DNA of 5,376 nucleotides from an uncultured Alistipes sp. (GTDB lineage: Bacteria; Bacteroidota; Bacteroidia; Bacteroidales; Rikenellaceae). Position 1 is the stretch's first letter. Every line of letters starts with the position of its first letter. Location: contig UROX01000160.1 of assembly GCA_900549685.1 (NCBI GenBank), positions 1 through 5,376 on the forward strand, given 5' to 3'. The notes under the pieces are model-generated. The model made no database searches and had not been told where the DNA came from. It saw nothing but the letters and a program-made list of their open reading frames with translations. The position numbers were made by a program, and so were the translations under genes. Positions 1 through 5,376 of the stretch are shown here, one piece after another.

Positions 1-32
1 GGAGGCCGCATTCCGATCGGAATGCGGCCTCC
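1..32 (-). terminator. Perfect 32-bp palindrome, probable terminator of the rhamnosidase unit
   Basis: Bases 1-16 are the exact reverse complement of bases 17-32, so either strand can fold into a hairpin of about 14 GC-rich pairs with GATC at the tip. It lies 29 bp downstream of the rhamnosidase stop codon, where a rho-independent terminator is expected. The U-run for the minus-strand transcript would lie to the left of base 1 and cannot be seen. On the plus strand only TT follows the stem. A repeat or a protein-binding palindrome is the alternative. Confidence 0.6.
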
Positions 33-36
33 TTGC

Positions 37-55
37 GGGAACGCTCGTGCGTCCC
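37..55. other. Small imperfect hairpin between the rhamnosidase stop and the palindrome
   Basis: GGGA-A-CGC (37-44) pairs with GCGTCCC (49-55) across a TCGT loop. This gives seven base pairs with one bulged A. It sits in the short 3' untranslated stretch of the rhamnosidase transcript, just before the terminator palindrome. It may simply add structure to the 3' end, and no function is claimed. Confidence 0.3.
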
Positions 56-61
56 TGTTGT

Positions 62-2458
62 TTATTTCACCGTGAGCGTTTGGTTTCCGCCCCGGAGATC
101 GTATCGTTTTCCCTGCCATTCGAATACGCCGGAAACGGTTTCGGGCAGCGATATGTCGGCGTGGAGTTCGCCCCGTTTCCCGACATGATAGCGCACGGAT
201 ACGTCGCCCAGCGGGTGGGGGATCGAACCCGACACGTCTTTCAGCTTGCCGAGCGAGGGAGCGATGCGGACCGAAGAGAAGCCGGCTGCGTCGCTGTCGA
301 TGCCGAGCAGTGTCCTGAAAAATTCGATGTTGGGACTGGCTCCCCATGCGTGGCAGTCCGAGCGAGAGGGCTCGGGCTGTTCGGCCCACGTGCTCAGACC
401 GAGCGCGAGCTGATCGTCCCACACCTGCATATTGTCGAGCAGACGGTCGCCCAGTCCGGCTTTCCGGAGTGCCTGATTGAGATAGTACCGGAAATAGATC
501 GTGGCCTGCGTCAGCGTTTCGTCTTCCAGTGTGCGGGCCATGACCTGCCGGGCTTCGTCACCCTCGACGATTCCGGTGAGAATCGCCATCACGTTCACAT
601 GCTGCGAATAGTTGCGCCGGTCGCGTGTGTCGGCGAACAGGCCTCGTTGCGAGTCCCAATATTTGTCGGAGATCGTCTTTTTGATCGCCCCGGCCATTTC
701 CCGGTAGCGTTCTCCGTAGATTTTTATGCCGAACGCCTCTTCCATGTCGGCGGCTGCTTCGAGTCCCGTGACGAACAGCAGGTCCTGGAAAGCCGAATTG
801 CCGTTCTCTTCGCGGAAGGGTTCGCCCGCCTCGAAGTTCGAGGCCCAGTCGGCGAAGAACCAGTAGGGAATGTAGTCGAGCGAGAAGTCGTCCTTGAGGT
901 GTTTTTCATACCAGGAGAGGATGCCCCGGAAAGCGGGCAGCAGCGTTTCGAGGTAGGATTCGTCGCCCCGGTAGCGCCAGTAGTCGTGGGCGGTGCATAT
1001 CCAGTAGAGCGAGAACGAGGAGATGAACTGATGCAGCCCCGACGGATAGCGGCTCATCGTGATACCGTCCGCCACGATCGACTGGCGACCCTGTTCCAGT
1101 GCGTTGCGTACCATGTGGGCGTCCCGGGTGTTGTAGAGCGTAATCATGGCCTGTATCCGGGTATCGCCGAAATATTGCAGCTGTTCGTAATAGGGGCAGT
1201 CCATGTAGGTTTCGTTCGCACACAGCCGCGCCGTCCGCCAGCCGATGTCCAGTATGCGCGAGAGTTTTTCGTGTCCGGGTGCCTCGAACCGCGAGGCGCG
1301 GACGAAGGGATAGGCTGTGAACGTGCCGTACAGATCGCGGATTTCGAGCGGCTCGTCGCCGGTCGAGATCGTCAGCCGGACGTAACGCCATGTCCGCCAC
1401 CACAGCGTGGTGTAAAGCCTGTCGCTGCCGCCGTCCGGCAGTACGATGTCCTCGTAGCCGATGAAATTCTTCCCGTCCGTTTCGTTGCGGTTTCCTTTCG
1501 ACATGTCCGTGTTCGGCACATAAAGCGCTTCGGCGTATCCCACGGCGATGCGCGACCCCTTGCCGCCGCTGAATGCCAGCGACAGGTAGGCCGTCGTCAG
1601 CGAGTCGTTGTCGAGCAGGATTTCGGTTTGCGTATTCGCCGGGACGACGATGGTGCCCGCTTCGGCCGGGAAGGTGGCCGGGATCGTCAGACCTCCGTTG
1701 CGGCAGATTCGGGCAAAACGCTGCATGCGTCCCTCCATCGGCGGTATGGGCGAGGGAACGAGCATGCGTCCCGGATAATCGCGTGAGCCTTTGGCGGCAC
1801 CCATGATGCCCGGCCGGGCTTCGGCCCAGTCCGAGTCGTCGTAATCGGGTTGCTCCCATCCCCACGGATAGGCTGCCGCGTCCATCTCTTCGCAGGCTCC
1901 GGCGGCATAGTAGCCGATGACGGTGGCGGCATGCGGACGATAAGCGGTATTTTTACGGCACTTCCAGCTCCGGTCGGTATTGACGATCTCTTCGCTCTGC
2001 GTGTCGCCCTGTACGATCAGGCCCGTCTGGTCGAAGCTGATCTGTGCGATGGGAGCGTGTTCGGCGAAATTCCAGACGACGGCCGCCAGCGTGTTGTCGC
2101 CCGCTTTGAGCCACGGTGCCAGATCGACGGTTTCGAAATTCCAGTTATAGATGTCGCCCCGGGCCGGGCCGGCCGAGACCGGATGGCCATTGACGAAGAG
2201 TTTGTATCGGTTGTCAGCCGACACATGGACGACGAAGCGTTCGGGGCGCCGGTCGAGCGTCAGTTTCTTGCGGAAGTGATAGATGCCGTATGCGTTCTGC
2301 GGTTCGTCGGGAACGGAGATCCACACGGCATTCCACCGGCCGTTCATCCATCGGCTGTCGATCTTGTCCTGCCGGTATCCCGGCAGATGGATCTGGGCCC
2401 GGGCGCCGAAGGCCTGGGCCAGCAAAAGGGCGATTGCAATCGTTAGAAGTCGTTTCAT
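62..2458 (-). CDS. Secreted GH78 family alpha-L-rhamnosidase
   Basis: This 798-residue enzyme is predicted to hydrolyse terminal alpha-L-rhamnose from glycans or plant glycosides by the inverting GH78 mechanism. Residues 1-21 form a signal peptide (MKR, a hydrophobic core, then ARA before Gln22) with no lipobox, so a soluble periplasmic enzyme is expected. Domains in order are an N-terminal beta-sandwich lectin-like region (about 44-215), a second beta-domain (about 250-385), the (alpha/alpha)6 catalytic domain (about 390-715) and a C-terminal beta-domain (about 720-798). The active-site segment MDCPYYEQLQYFGD gives Asp420, Glu425 and Asp432, with the D-x4-E-x6-D spacing of characterised GH78 enzymes; Glu425 is the likely general acid. 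Glu693 in STWAE is the likely general base, ahead of the conserved HAWGASPNIEF block (703-713). Length and domains look complete. The ATG follows the yjbR-like stop by 21 bp with no Shine-Dalgarno sequence, which is normal for Bacteroidetes. The substrate cannot be told because no SusC/D or other glycosidase is adjacent. Confidence 0.93.
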   Translation of the reverse strand: MKRLLTIAIALLLAQAFGARAQIHLPGYRQDKIDSRWMNGRWNAVWISVPDEPQNAYGIYHFRKKLTLDRRPERFVVHVSADNRYKLFVNGHPVSAGPARGDIYNWNFETVDLAPWLKAGDNTLAAVVWNFAEHAPIAQISFDQTGLIVQGDTQSEEIVNTDRSWKCRKNTAYRPHAATVIGYYAAGACEEMDAAAYPWGWEQPDYDDSDWAEARPGIMGAAKGSRDYPGRMLVPSPIPPMEGRMQRFARICRNGGLTIPATFPAEAGTIVVPANTQTEILLDNDSLTTAYLSLAFSGGKGSRIAVGYAEALYVPNTDMSKGNRNETDGKNFIGYEDIVLPDGGSDRLYTTLWWRTWRYVRLTISTGDEPLEIRDLYGTFTAYPFVRASRFEAPGHEKLSRILDIGWRTARLCANETYMDCPYYEQLQYFGDTRIQAMITLYNTRDAHMVRNALEQGRQSIVADGITMSRYPSGLHQFISSFSLYWICTAHDYWRYRGDESYLETLLPAFRGILSWYEKHLKDDFSLDYIPYWFFADWASNFEAGEPFREENGNSAFQDLLFVTGLEAAADMEEAFGIKIYGERYREMAGAIKKTISDKYWDSQRGLFADTRDRRNYSQHVNVMAILTGIVEGDEARQVMARTLEDETLTQATIYFRYYLNQALRKAGLGDRLLDNMQVWDDQLALGLSTWAEQPEPSRSDCHAWGASPNIEFFRTLLGIDSDAAGFSSVRIAPSLGKLKDVSGSIPHPLGDVSVRYHVGKRGELHADISLPETVSGVFEWQGKRYDLRGGNQTLTVK

Positions 2459-2479
2459 CGGGGTGTCGGGTTTAGTGAG

Positions 2480-2866
2480 TTATTTCGGGTCGTCTTGTTT
2501 TCGTTCCGGCGTTTTGTCCGTCGCCTGCGGCCGCCGGGCTTTGGGCAGCGAGCCGACGATCAGCCGGTACGAATCTTCTATCCATCGGCGGATCAGGCTT
2601 TCGGGCAGGTCGCCGTCGGTTCGGACCGTGTTCCAGTGTCGTTTATTCATGTGGTAACCGGGCACCACTTCGTCCGGATACCGTTCGCGCAACTCGATGG
2701 CGCGGTCCGGATCGCATTTGACGTTGATCCATCCCCGGTCGGTCATGTCGGTTAGCAAAAACATTTTCCCTCCGACTTTGTATACCAGTGTCGTTTCGTC
2801 GAAGGGCAGCGTTTCTTCCGTTTCGGGCAGCGAGAGGCAGAACTCCCGTATGTCGGTTGTGTCCAT
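2480..2866 (-). CDS. MmcQ/YjbR family protein
   Basis: This 128-residue cytoplasmic protein belongs to the MmcQ/YjbR family (a CyaY-like fold, often annotated as DNA-binding, with no established biochemical role). The N-terminal half has the usual LPETEETLPFDETTLVYKVGGKMFLL pattern in pieces: LPETEETLPF at 13-22 and YKVGGKMFLL at 29-38. The diagnostic block PGYHMNKRHWNTV spans 69-81. A final helix (about 87-104) is followed by a polar, Lys/Arg/Pro-rich tail (about 108-128) that looks disordered. Length is typical for the family. It is the first gene of a probable two-gene unit with the rhamnosidase 21 bp downstream, with no terminator between. A TAnnTTTG promoter box lies about 90 bp upstream. 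The functional link to rhamnose release is unknown and may be only co-transcription. Confidence 0.88.
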   Translation of the reverse strand: MDTTDIREFCLSLPETEETLPFDETTLVYKVGGKMFLLTDMTDRGWINVKCDPDRAIELRERYPDEVVPGYHMNKRHWNTVRTDGDLPESLIRRWIEDSYRLIVGSLPKARRPQATDKTPERKQDDPK

Positions 2867-2957
2867 TTCGGTTTTATTGAAGATCGGGCGAACATTCCGG
2901 TCCTGCGTTCGGGCCGGATTCCGTTCCGTACCGACGCGTCGAATATGCTCCCGAAAA

Positions 2958-2965
2958 CAAATATA
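2958..2965 (-). promoter_or_regulatory. Bacteroidetes-type -7 box upstream of the yjbR-like gene
   Basis: Read on the minus strand this is TATATTTG, a perfect match to the Bacteroidetes primary sigma factor -7 consensus TAnnTTTG. It lies in an AT-rich patch facing the yjbR-like gene and would give a leader of about 80-85 nt. No clean TTTG -33 box lies 19-21 bp upstream; only a T-rich stretch is there, so strength is uncertain. Confidence 0.55.
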
Positions 2966-3056
2966 ACGATAAAAAACGAAAAGATGCTTTCCTTTATGAT
3001 GCGTTCGGTCGGTTTCTCGTGTCGTTAGGACAGTCGCGACGTTCGCTAAGGGACCG

Positions 3057-3090
3057 CACGGCGGCCGTCATTGCGGGAGCGCCGCCGGTG
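3057..3090. other. GC-rich hairpin in the divergent intergenic region
   Basis: CAC-GGCGGC (3057-3065) pairs with GCCGCC-G-GTG (3081-3090), giving nine pairs with one bulged G and a 15-nt loop. It sits in a GC-rich island (about 3000-3100) between two AT-rich promoter-like patches, and a T5 run follows on the plus strand at 3103-3107. It could be part of a small RNA, an attenuator in a long lipoprotein leader, or degraded sequence. Elsewhere in this gap I see only the minus-strand -7 box and a weak plus-strand TTTG-containing patch (3137-3146) before the lipoprotein. No ORF longer than about ten codons with gene-like features was noticed. Confidence 0.35.
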
Positions 3091-3178
3091 GACGGTGTTC
3101 GGTTTTTGCTGGTTACATCGCAGTCGAACAGACCGATAAGAATTTGTTCACGAATTTTATAACCTAATTCAAAAAACG

Positions 3179-3778
3179 ATGAAAAAGATTATTCTATTGT
3201 TGTCAGCCGCAGCGCTGGTTGTTTCTTGTTCCCAGTCCCGCAAATGGACCGATAGCGACAGGGACGGTATCCGCAAAATCGTGCGCGATCATCGCGACCG
3301 TTCCGCTATCCGTCACATGGAAGCCGCCAATTATCAGAATCTCGAACAGTGCGTCGTGACGACCATCGAAGGGACGTATCCCGACTATAACCGTTACGAC
3401 CGCCTGACCGGGAAAACCGATACGCTGGATGCTGTGATCGTATCCTGCCTCGGATTCACCATCGGGCCGAACGACGAGAATCTGCCGCTGCGGTTCCCTG
3501 CTTCGCAGCTTCAGAAAGCCGGTATTCTTCCTGCCGGGATGACCGATGCGCAGATCGACGCTTTCTACGTTTGTCTGACCGGAAAGGTGAAAAATCTGTA
3601 TAAGACGCCGGAGCTCTTTACGATCGCTCTGTTCGACGAACCGGGTGTACCCGCCGTACTGTCGGAGGCGATGCAGCAGTGCGTCAATTCGGTGATGGAG
3701 GCTTCGGCCGAGGCACAGGCCGATGCAGCCAAAGCTGCGGGCAAACAGGCCGCTCAACAGACCGCTGCGAAAAAATAG
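3179..3778 (+). CDS. Hypothetical lipoprotein with Ala/Gln/Lys-rich C-terminal tail
   Basis: I do not recognise a family for this 199-residue protein. Residues 1-17 are a lipoprotein signal: MKK, a hydrophobic core, and the lipobox VVSC with Cys17 as the lipidated residue. The residues after Cys17 (SQSRK) lack the acidic cluster of the Bacteroidetes surface-export signal, so it is more likely periplasm-facing. The mature part is soluble and mixed alpha/beta-like, with four further cysteines (58, 90, 132, 168) that could form two disulfides. Residues about 174-199 are a low-complexity, probably helical tail rich in Ala, Gln and Lys. The ATG is preceded by an A-run with no Shine-Dalgarno sequence, usual for this phylum, and is the only start that retains the signal peptide. 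The gene is monocistronic: divergent from the yjbR-like unit and closed by a strong terminator 18 bp after its stop. Confidence 0.85.
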   Translation: MKKIILLLSAAALVVSCSQSRKWTDSDRDGIRKIVRDHRDRSAIRHMEAANYQNLEQCVVTTIEGTYPDYNRYDRLTGKTDTLDAVIVSCLGFTIGPNDENLPLRFPASQLQKAGILPAGMTDAQIDAFYVCLTGKVKNLYKTPELFTIALFDEPGVPAVLSEAMQQCVNSVMEASAEAQADAAKAAGKQAAQQTAAKK

Positions 3779-3796
3779 CGGAATTGTCCGGAATAG

Positions 3797-3830
3797 AAAA
3801 AGGGCTGCATTCGTCATGCAGCCCTTTTTT
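3797..3830. terminator. Bidirectional rho-independent terminator
   Basis: GGGCTGCAT (3802-3810) and ATGCAGCCC (3816-3824) form a perfect nine-pair stem with loop TCGTC. The stem is flanked by A5 on the left (3797-3801) and T6 on the right (3825-3830). It therefore terminates the plus-strand lipoprotein and, read the other way, the minus-strand cold-shock gene, which ends 50 bp to the right. The convergent arrangement fits this shared use. Confidence 0.92.
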
Positions 3831-3879
3831 CGATCGATCAATAGAAAAAATCAGTATATCTTATCGAAAATACAAAATC

Positions 3880-4080
3880 TTATCCTATTACATTGACATT
3901 CACGGCCTGTTCGCCCTTCTTGCCTTCGCTCACTTCGAATTCTACGTTCTGACCTTCTTCCAGACCGCGGAATCCTTCTTTGTTGATGCCTGTGTAGTGA
4001 ACGAAAATGTCGCTCCCCGCTTCGGTTGTGATAAAGCCGTAACCTTTGGCAGAATCAAACCATTTAACTGTGCCTTTCAT
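3880..4080 (-). CDS. Cold-shock domain protein (CspA family)
   Basis: This 66-residue, single-domain cold-shock protein is a five-stranded OB-fold that binds single-stranded RNA or DNA and acts as an RNA chaperone in the cytoplasm. It starts with the standard MKGTVKWFDSAKGYGFI. RNP1 is KGYGFI (12-17) and RNP2 is DIFVHY (24-29), with Tyr29 where CspA has Phe. Trp7, Phe8, Tyr14, Phe16, Phe26 and His28 supply the usual nucleic-acid stacking surface. Length is normal and the ATG is fixed by the canonical N-terminus. The gene has its own AT-rich leader without a Shine-Dalgarno sequence and a promoter candidate at 4135-4164. It converges on the lipoprotein and shares its terminator. Whether it is truly cold-induced cannot be told. 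Confidence 0.96.
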   Translation of the reverse strand: MKGTVKWFDSAKGYGFITTEAGSDIFVHYTGINKEGFRGLEEGQNVEFEVSEGKKGEQAVNVNVIG

Positions 4081-4134
4081 AAATAGAGTATAATTAAAAA
4101 ATGTTCATTGCAAAGGAAGACAAAAACTTCGGAT

Positions 4135-4164
4135 AAACAATAGGAAAAGATTTTTATTTTCAAA
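4135..4164 (-). promoter_or_regulatory. Candidate promoter of the cold-shock gene
   Basis: On the minus strand a TTTG (4161-4164) is followed after 18 bp by TATTGTTT (4135-4142). This resembles the Bacteroidetes -33/-7 pair, but the second box departs from TAnnTTTG at two positions and the spacer is one base short of the usual 19-21. Transcription from here would give a leader of about 45-50 nt. The whole 4081-4199 gap is strongly AT-rich, and I see no terminator in it for the upstream lplA-like gene. Confidence 0.4.
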
Positions 4165-4199
4165 AAAATACGATAACGATAATTTTTCTTCGGCCTCGC

Positions 4200-4892
4200 T
4201 TACCGTCCGCCCTCGCCGCCCCTTTCGGTACGCAACGTTTCCTCGGACGGAAGGTCCGTTCGAGGTTCGGTGGCATAGCGTCGGGCGAAGTAGCCGATCA
4301 GCAGATCGAGGAAGCCTTCCGTCGTCTCCGCCTCCGGTCGGCGGGCCTTCAGGTTGGCCACCGGACTCGGGACCGACGGTACGCCTTTGCCCCGGCGGCT
4401 GCGGTCTCCTCTCAGTGCGAGCGACAGTGCGTCGAGGTCCGAATCGTAGAGTAGGGTGCCGTGGAAGAGTTGGCGCGTGCGGGTGACGTGCGAGGCGGTA
4501 CCCGATATTTTGTAACCGTCGCAGAGCAGTTCCTTGCGTGCTCCGACCGTCGCCCGGATGCCCAGCGAGCCGAGCGCTTCGACAACGGGTGTCGTGAAGT
4601 CTCTGTCCAGCACCGGCATGGCATCCTTGTCCGTGATGAAGGCGTAGTTGATGTTGCCCCGGTCGTGGTAGACCGTGCCTCCTCCCGACATGCGCCGGAT
4701 CACTTCAATGCCTTGCCTGCGGCAGTATTCCTCATCCACTTCGGCCTCGATTGTCTGGTTGCGGCCCACGATGACCGACGGGCGGTTGATATAGAACAAC
4801 AGAACGTCCTTTTCGGGACGTTCTGTCAGTAAATATTCCTCCAGCGCGCAGTGGTAGGCCGGAGAGTCGGATAGGCTCCTGAATAACAGCAT
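4200..4892 (-). CDS. lplA: Lipoate-protein ligase A, short form
   Basis: This 230-residue enzyme of the BPL/LplA fold activates lipoate with ATP and transfers it to lysines of lipoyl domains (2-oxoacid dehydrogenase E2 subunits, GcvH). Family signatures are clear: PSVIVGRNQT (38-47), the lipoyl-adenylate loop RRMSGGGTVYHDRGNINYAF (66-85), the catalytic Lys128 in KISGTA, and HGTLL (144-148). The later loop reads SVPSPVANL (173-181), where E. coli LplA has SVRSRVTNL, so two arginines are prolines. The protein stops soon after the catalytic domain in a Glu/Arg/Gly-rich tail (about 208-230) and lacks the roughly 90-residue C-terminal accessory domain of E. coli LplA. A partner protein or a transferase-like role (octanoyl or lipoyl) is therefore possible. 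Its ATG lies 7 bp after the aldolase-like stop, implying co-transcription and probable translational coupling. Confidence 0.88.
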   Translation of the reverse strand: MLLFRSLSDSPAYHCALEEYLLTERPEKDVLLFYINRPSVIVGRNQTIEAEVDEEYCRRQGIEVIRRMSGGGTVYHDRGNINYAFITDKDAMPVLDRDFTTPVVEALGSLGIRATVGARKELLCDGYKISGTASHVTRTRQLFHGTLLYDSDLDALSLALRGDRSRRGKGVPSVPSPVANLKARRPEAETTEGFLDLLIGYFARRYATEPRTDLPSEETLRTERGGEGGR

Positions 4893-4899
4893 TCTTCCG

Positions 4900-5376
4900 T
4901 TATTTTACATGGAACGCTACGCGCAGATCCTCCACTTCTTTGTCGTTGATCGGTTTGAGTTCTCCGATCGGGGCGGCCATAATCAGCGATTTGGCGCTGA
5001 ATTCGGCTACTTCCAACCGGTCGAACGTCTGGAGCAGACCGTCGCCGGTGACGATCACCGAGTCATTGGCCAGCAGCACGGCCGGTACGCTCTGCAACGT
5101 TTCGGAAATCTTCTTGTTATCCTCGTATTGTACGCCGAACGGAATGATCGGAGTGTCTTTGAGGAAGATCCAGCTTTCCGGAATGGTACGCACATTGAAC
5201 TTCACGCCCGAGGTGCAGAATCCCATCAGGTGGGGCGACTGGGTGATGATGATCGAGTTGATTTCCGGATGGGTCTGATAGATTTCCTGGTGCAGGGCCA
5301 CCGAACGGCTCGGAATCTTGCCTGCTTCCACCATGCCGTTCTTCACCTGTACGATGTTGCTCGGCTCGATGTCCCA
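4900..5376 (-). CDS. Class II aldolase/adducin-fold protein, 3' part, zinc ligands replaced
   Basis: The reading frame is open to the right window edge, so the start is missing; 158 C-terminal residues are visible (numbered here from Trp at 5374-5376). The fold signature of class II aldolases is clear: a PSN-IVQVKNGMVEAGKIPS stretch (6-23), LHQEIYQTHPEI (28-39), SP at 47-48, and the LLANDSVIVTGDG and LEVAEFSAKSL helices near the end. However, the usual H-T-H zinc motif is Ile44-Thr45-Gln46, the third zinc histidine (NHG) is Asp105 (NDS), and the catalytic Glu of the PSSE motif is Ser25. Spacings match E. coli FucA closely (19 residues from the Glu to the first His position). Catalysis by the zinc aldolase or epimerase mechanism is thus not expected from this domain. 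From memory, Bacteroidales have longer two-domain members, so this could be the degenerate second half. It is followed by lplA after 7 bp. Confidence 0.82.
   Translation of the reverse strand, partial: WDIEPSNIVQVKNGMVEAGKIPSRSVALHQEIYQTHPEINSIIITQSPHLMGFCTSGVKFNVRTIPESWIFLKDTPIIPFGVQYEDNKKISETLQSVPAVLLANDSVIVTGDGLLQTFDRLEVAEFSAKSLIMAAPIGELKPINDKEVEDLRVAFHVK

Noticed and set aside
47..1786. A 579-codon open frame on the plus strand, antisense to the rhamnosidase.
   Set aside because: It is in exact codon register with the rhamnosidase (boundaries coincide), so its stops would need TTA, CTA or TCA codons in the real gene, which are rare at this GC content. The product is Arg/Val/Gly-rich with no recognisable domain, whereas the opposite strand encodes a complete GH78 enzyme.
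906..1865. A 319-codon minus-strand frame inside the rhamnosidase.
   Set aside because: It is an alternative frame of the same strand with an Arg/His/Pro-rich product. The rhamnosidase frame is intact and contains all catalytic motifs, so there is no sign of a frameshift.
2996..3028. A ten-codon ORF (ATG ATG ... TAG) in the divergent gap, considered as a leader peptide.
   Set aside because: It has no run of regulatory codons and no clear attenuator directly after it. ORFs of this size are expected by chance.
3203..3841. A 212-codon minus-strand frame overlapping the lipoprotein and its terminator.
   Set aside because: It is codon-register antisense of the lipoprotein, starts beyond the shared terminator hairpin, and has no family motif. 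It is a composition shadow.
4171..4182. The direct repeat CGATAACGATAA, considered as a CRISPR or iteron fragment.
   Set aside because: It has only two 6-bp units with no spacers or further copies nearby, which is too short to be either.
4461..4832. A 123-codon plus-strand frame opposite lplA.
   Set aside because: It is codon-register antisense of lplA with no recognisable motif, while the lplA frame carries the full catalytic signature.
62..5376. A link between the rhamnosidase and the aldolase-fold protein as a rhamnose pathway (RhaD is a class II aldolase).
   Set aside because: The two lie in separate transcription units with unrelated genes between them, no RhaA, RhaB or transporter is present, and the aldolase domain lacks the zinc ligands needed for RhaD chemistry.

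Overview
The window looks like a chromosomal segment from a Bacteroidales bacterium, most likely an Alistipes-like gut species. Four observations support this. Coding DNA is fairly GC-rich while gene-upstream gaps are sharply AT-rich. No gene has a convincing Shine-Dalgarno sequence. One promoter box matches the Bacteroidetes TAnnTTTG consensus. The gene content (a periplasmic GH78 alpha-L-rhamnosidase, a short LplA and a Bacteroidales-style class II aldolase) also fits. The genus is inference; no rRNA or other marker is present.

Layout: A perfect 32-bp palindrome at the left edge is the probable terminator of the first unit. That unit runs on the minus strand: a YjbR/MmcQ-family gene (2480-2866) followed 21 bp later by a secreted alpha-L-rhamnosidase (62-2458). 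It is probably driven from a promoter near 2958-2965. A roughly 310-bp divergent intergenic region (2867-3178) holds that promoter and a GC-rich hairpin. On the plus strand a small lipoprotein of unknown function (3179-3778) ends in a strong bidirectional terminator (3797-3830). That terminator is shared with a convergent minus-strand cold-shock protein gene (3880-4080), which has its own AT-rich leader and promoter. The right end carries a minus-strand pair, the 3' part of a class II aldolase/adducin-fold gene (4900 to beyond the window edge) followed 7 bp later by a short lipoate-protein ligase (4200-4892).

How they work together: There is no single pathway. The rhamnosidase removes terminal rhamnose from glycans or glycosides in the periplasm, but no SusC/SusD, transporter or regulator sits beside it. 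LplA loads lipoate onto 2-oxoacid dehydrogenase or glycine-cleavage proteins. The cold-shock protein is an RNA chaperone. The most unusual element is the aldolase-fold domain, in which all three zinc-ligand histidines and the catalytic glutamate positions are replaced although the fold signature is intact. This suggests a non-catalytic domain, possibly one half of a two-domain protein. I saw no mobile element, CRISPR array, tRNA or rRNA, and no clear evidence of a new multi-gene system.
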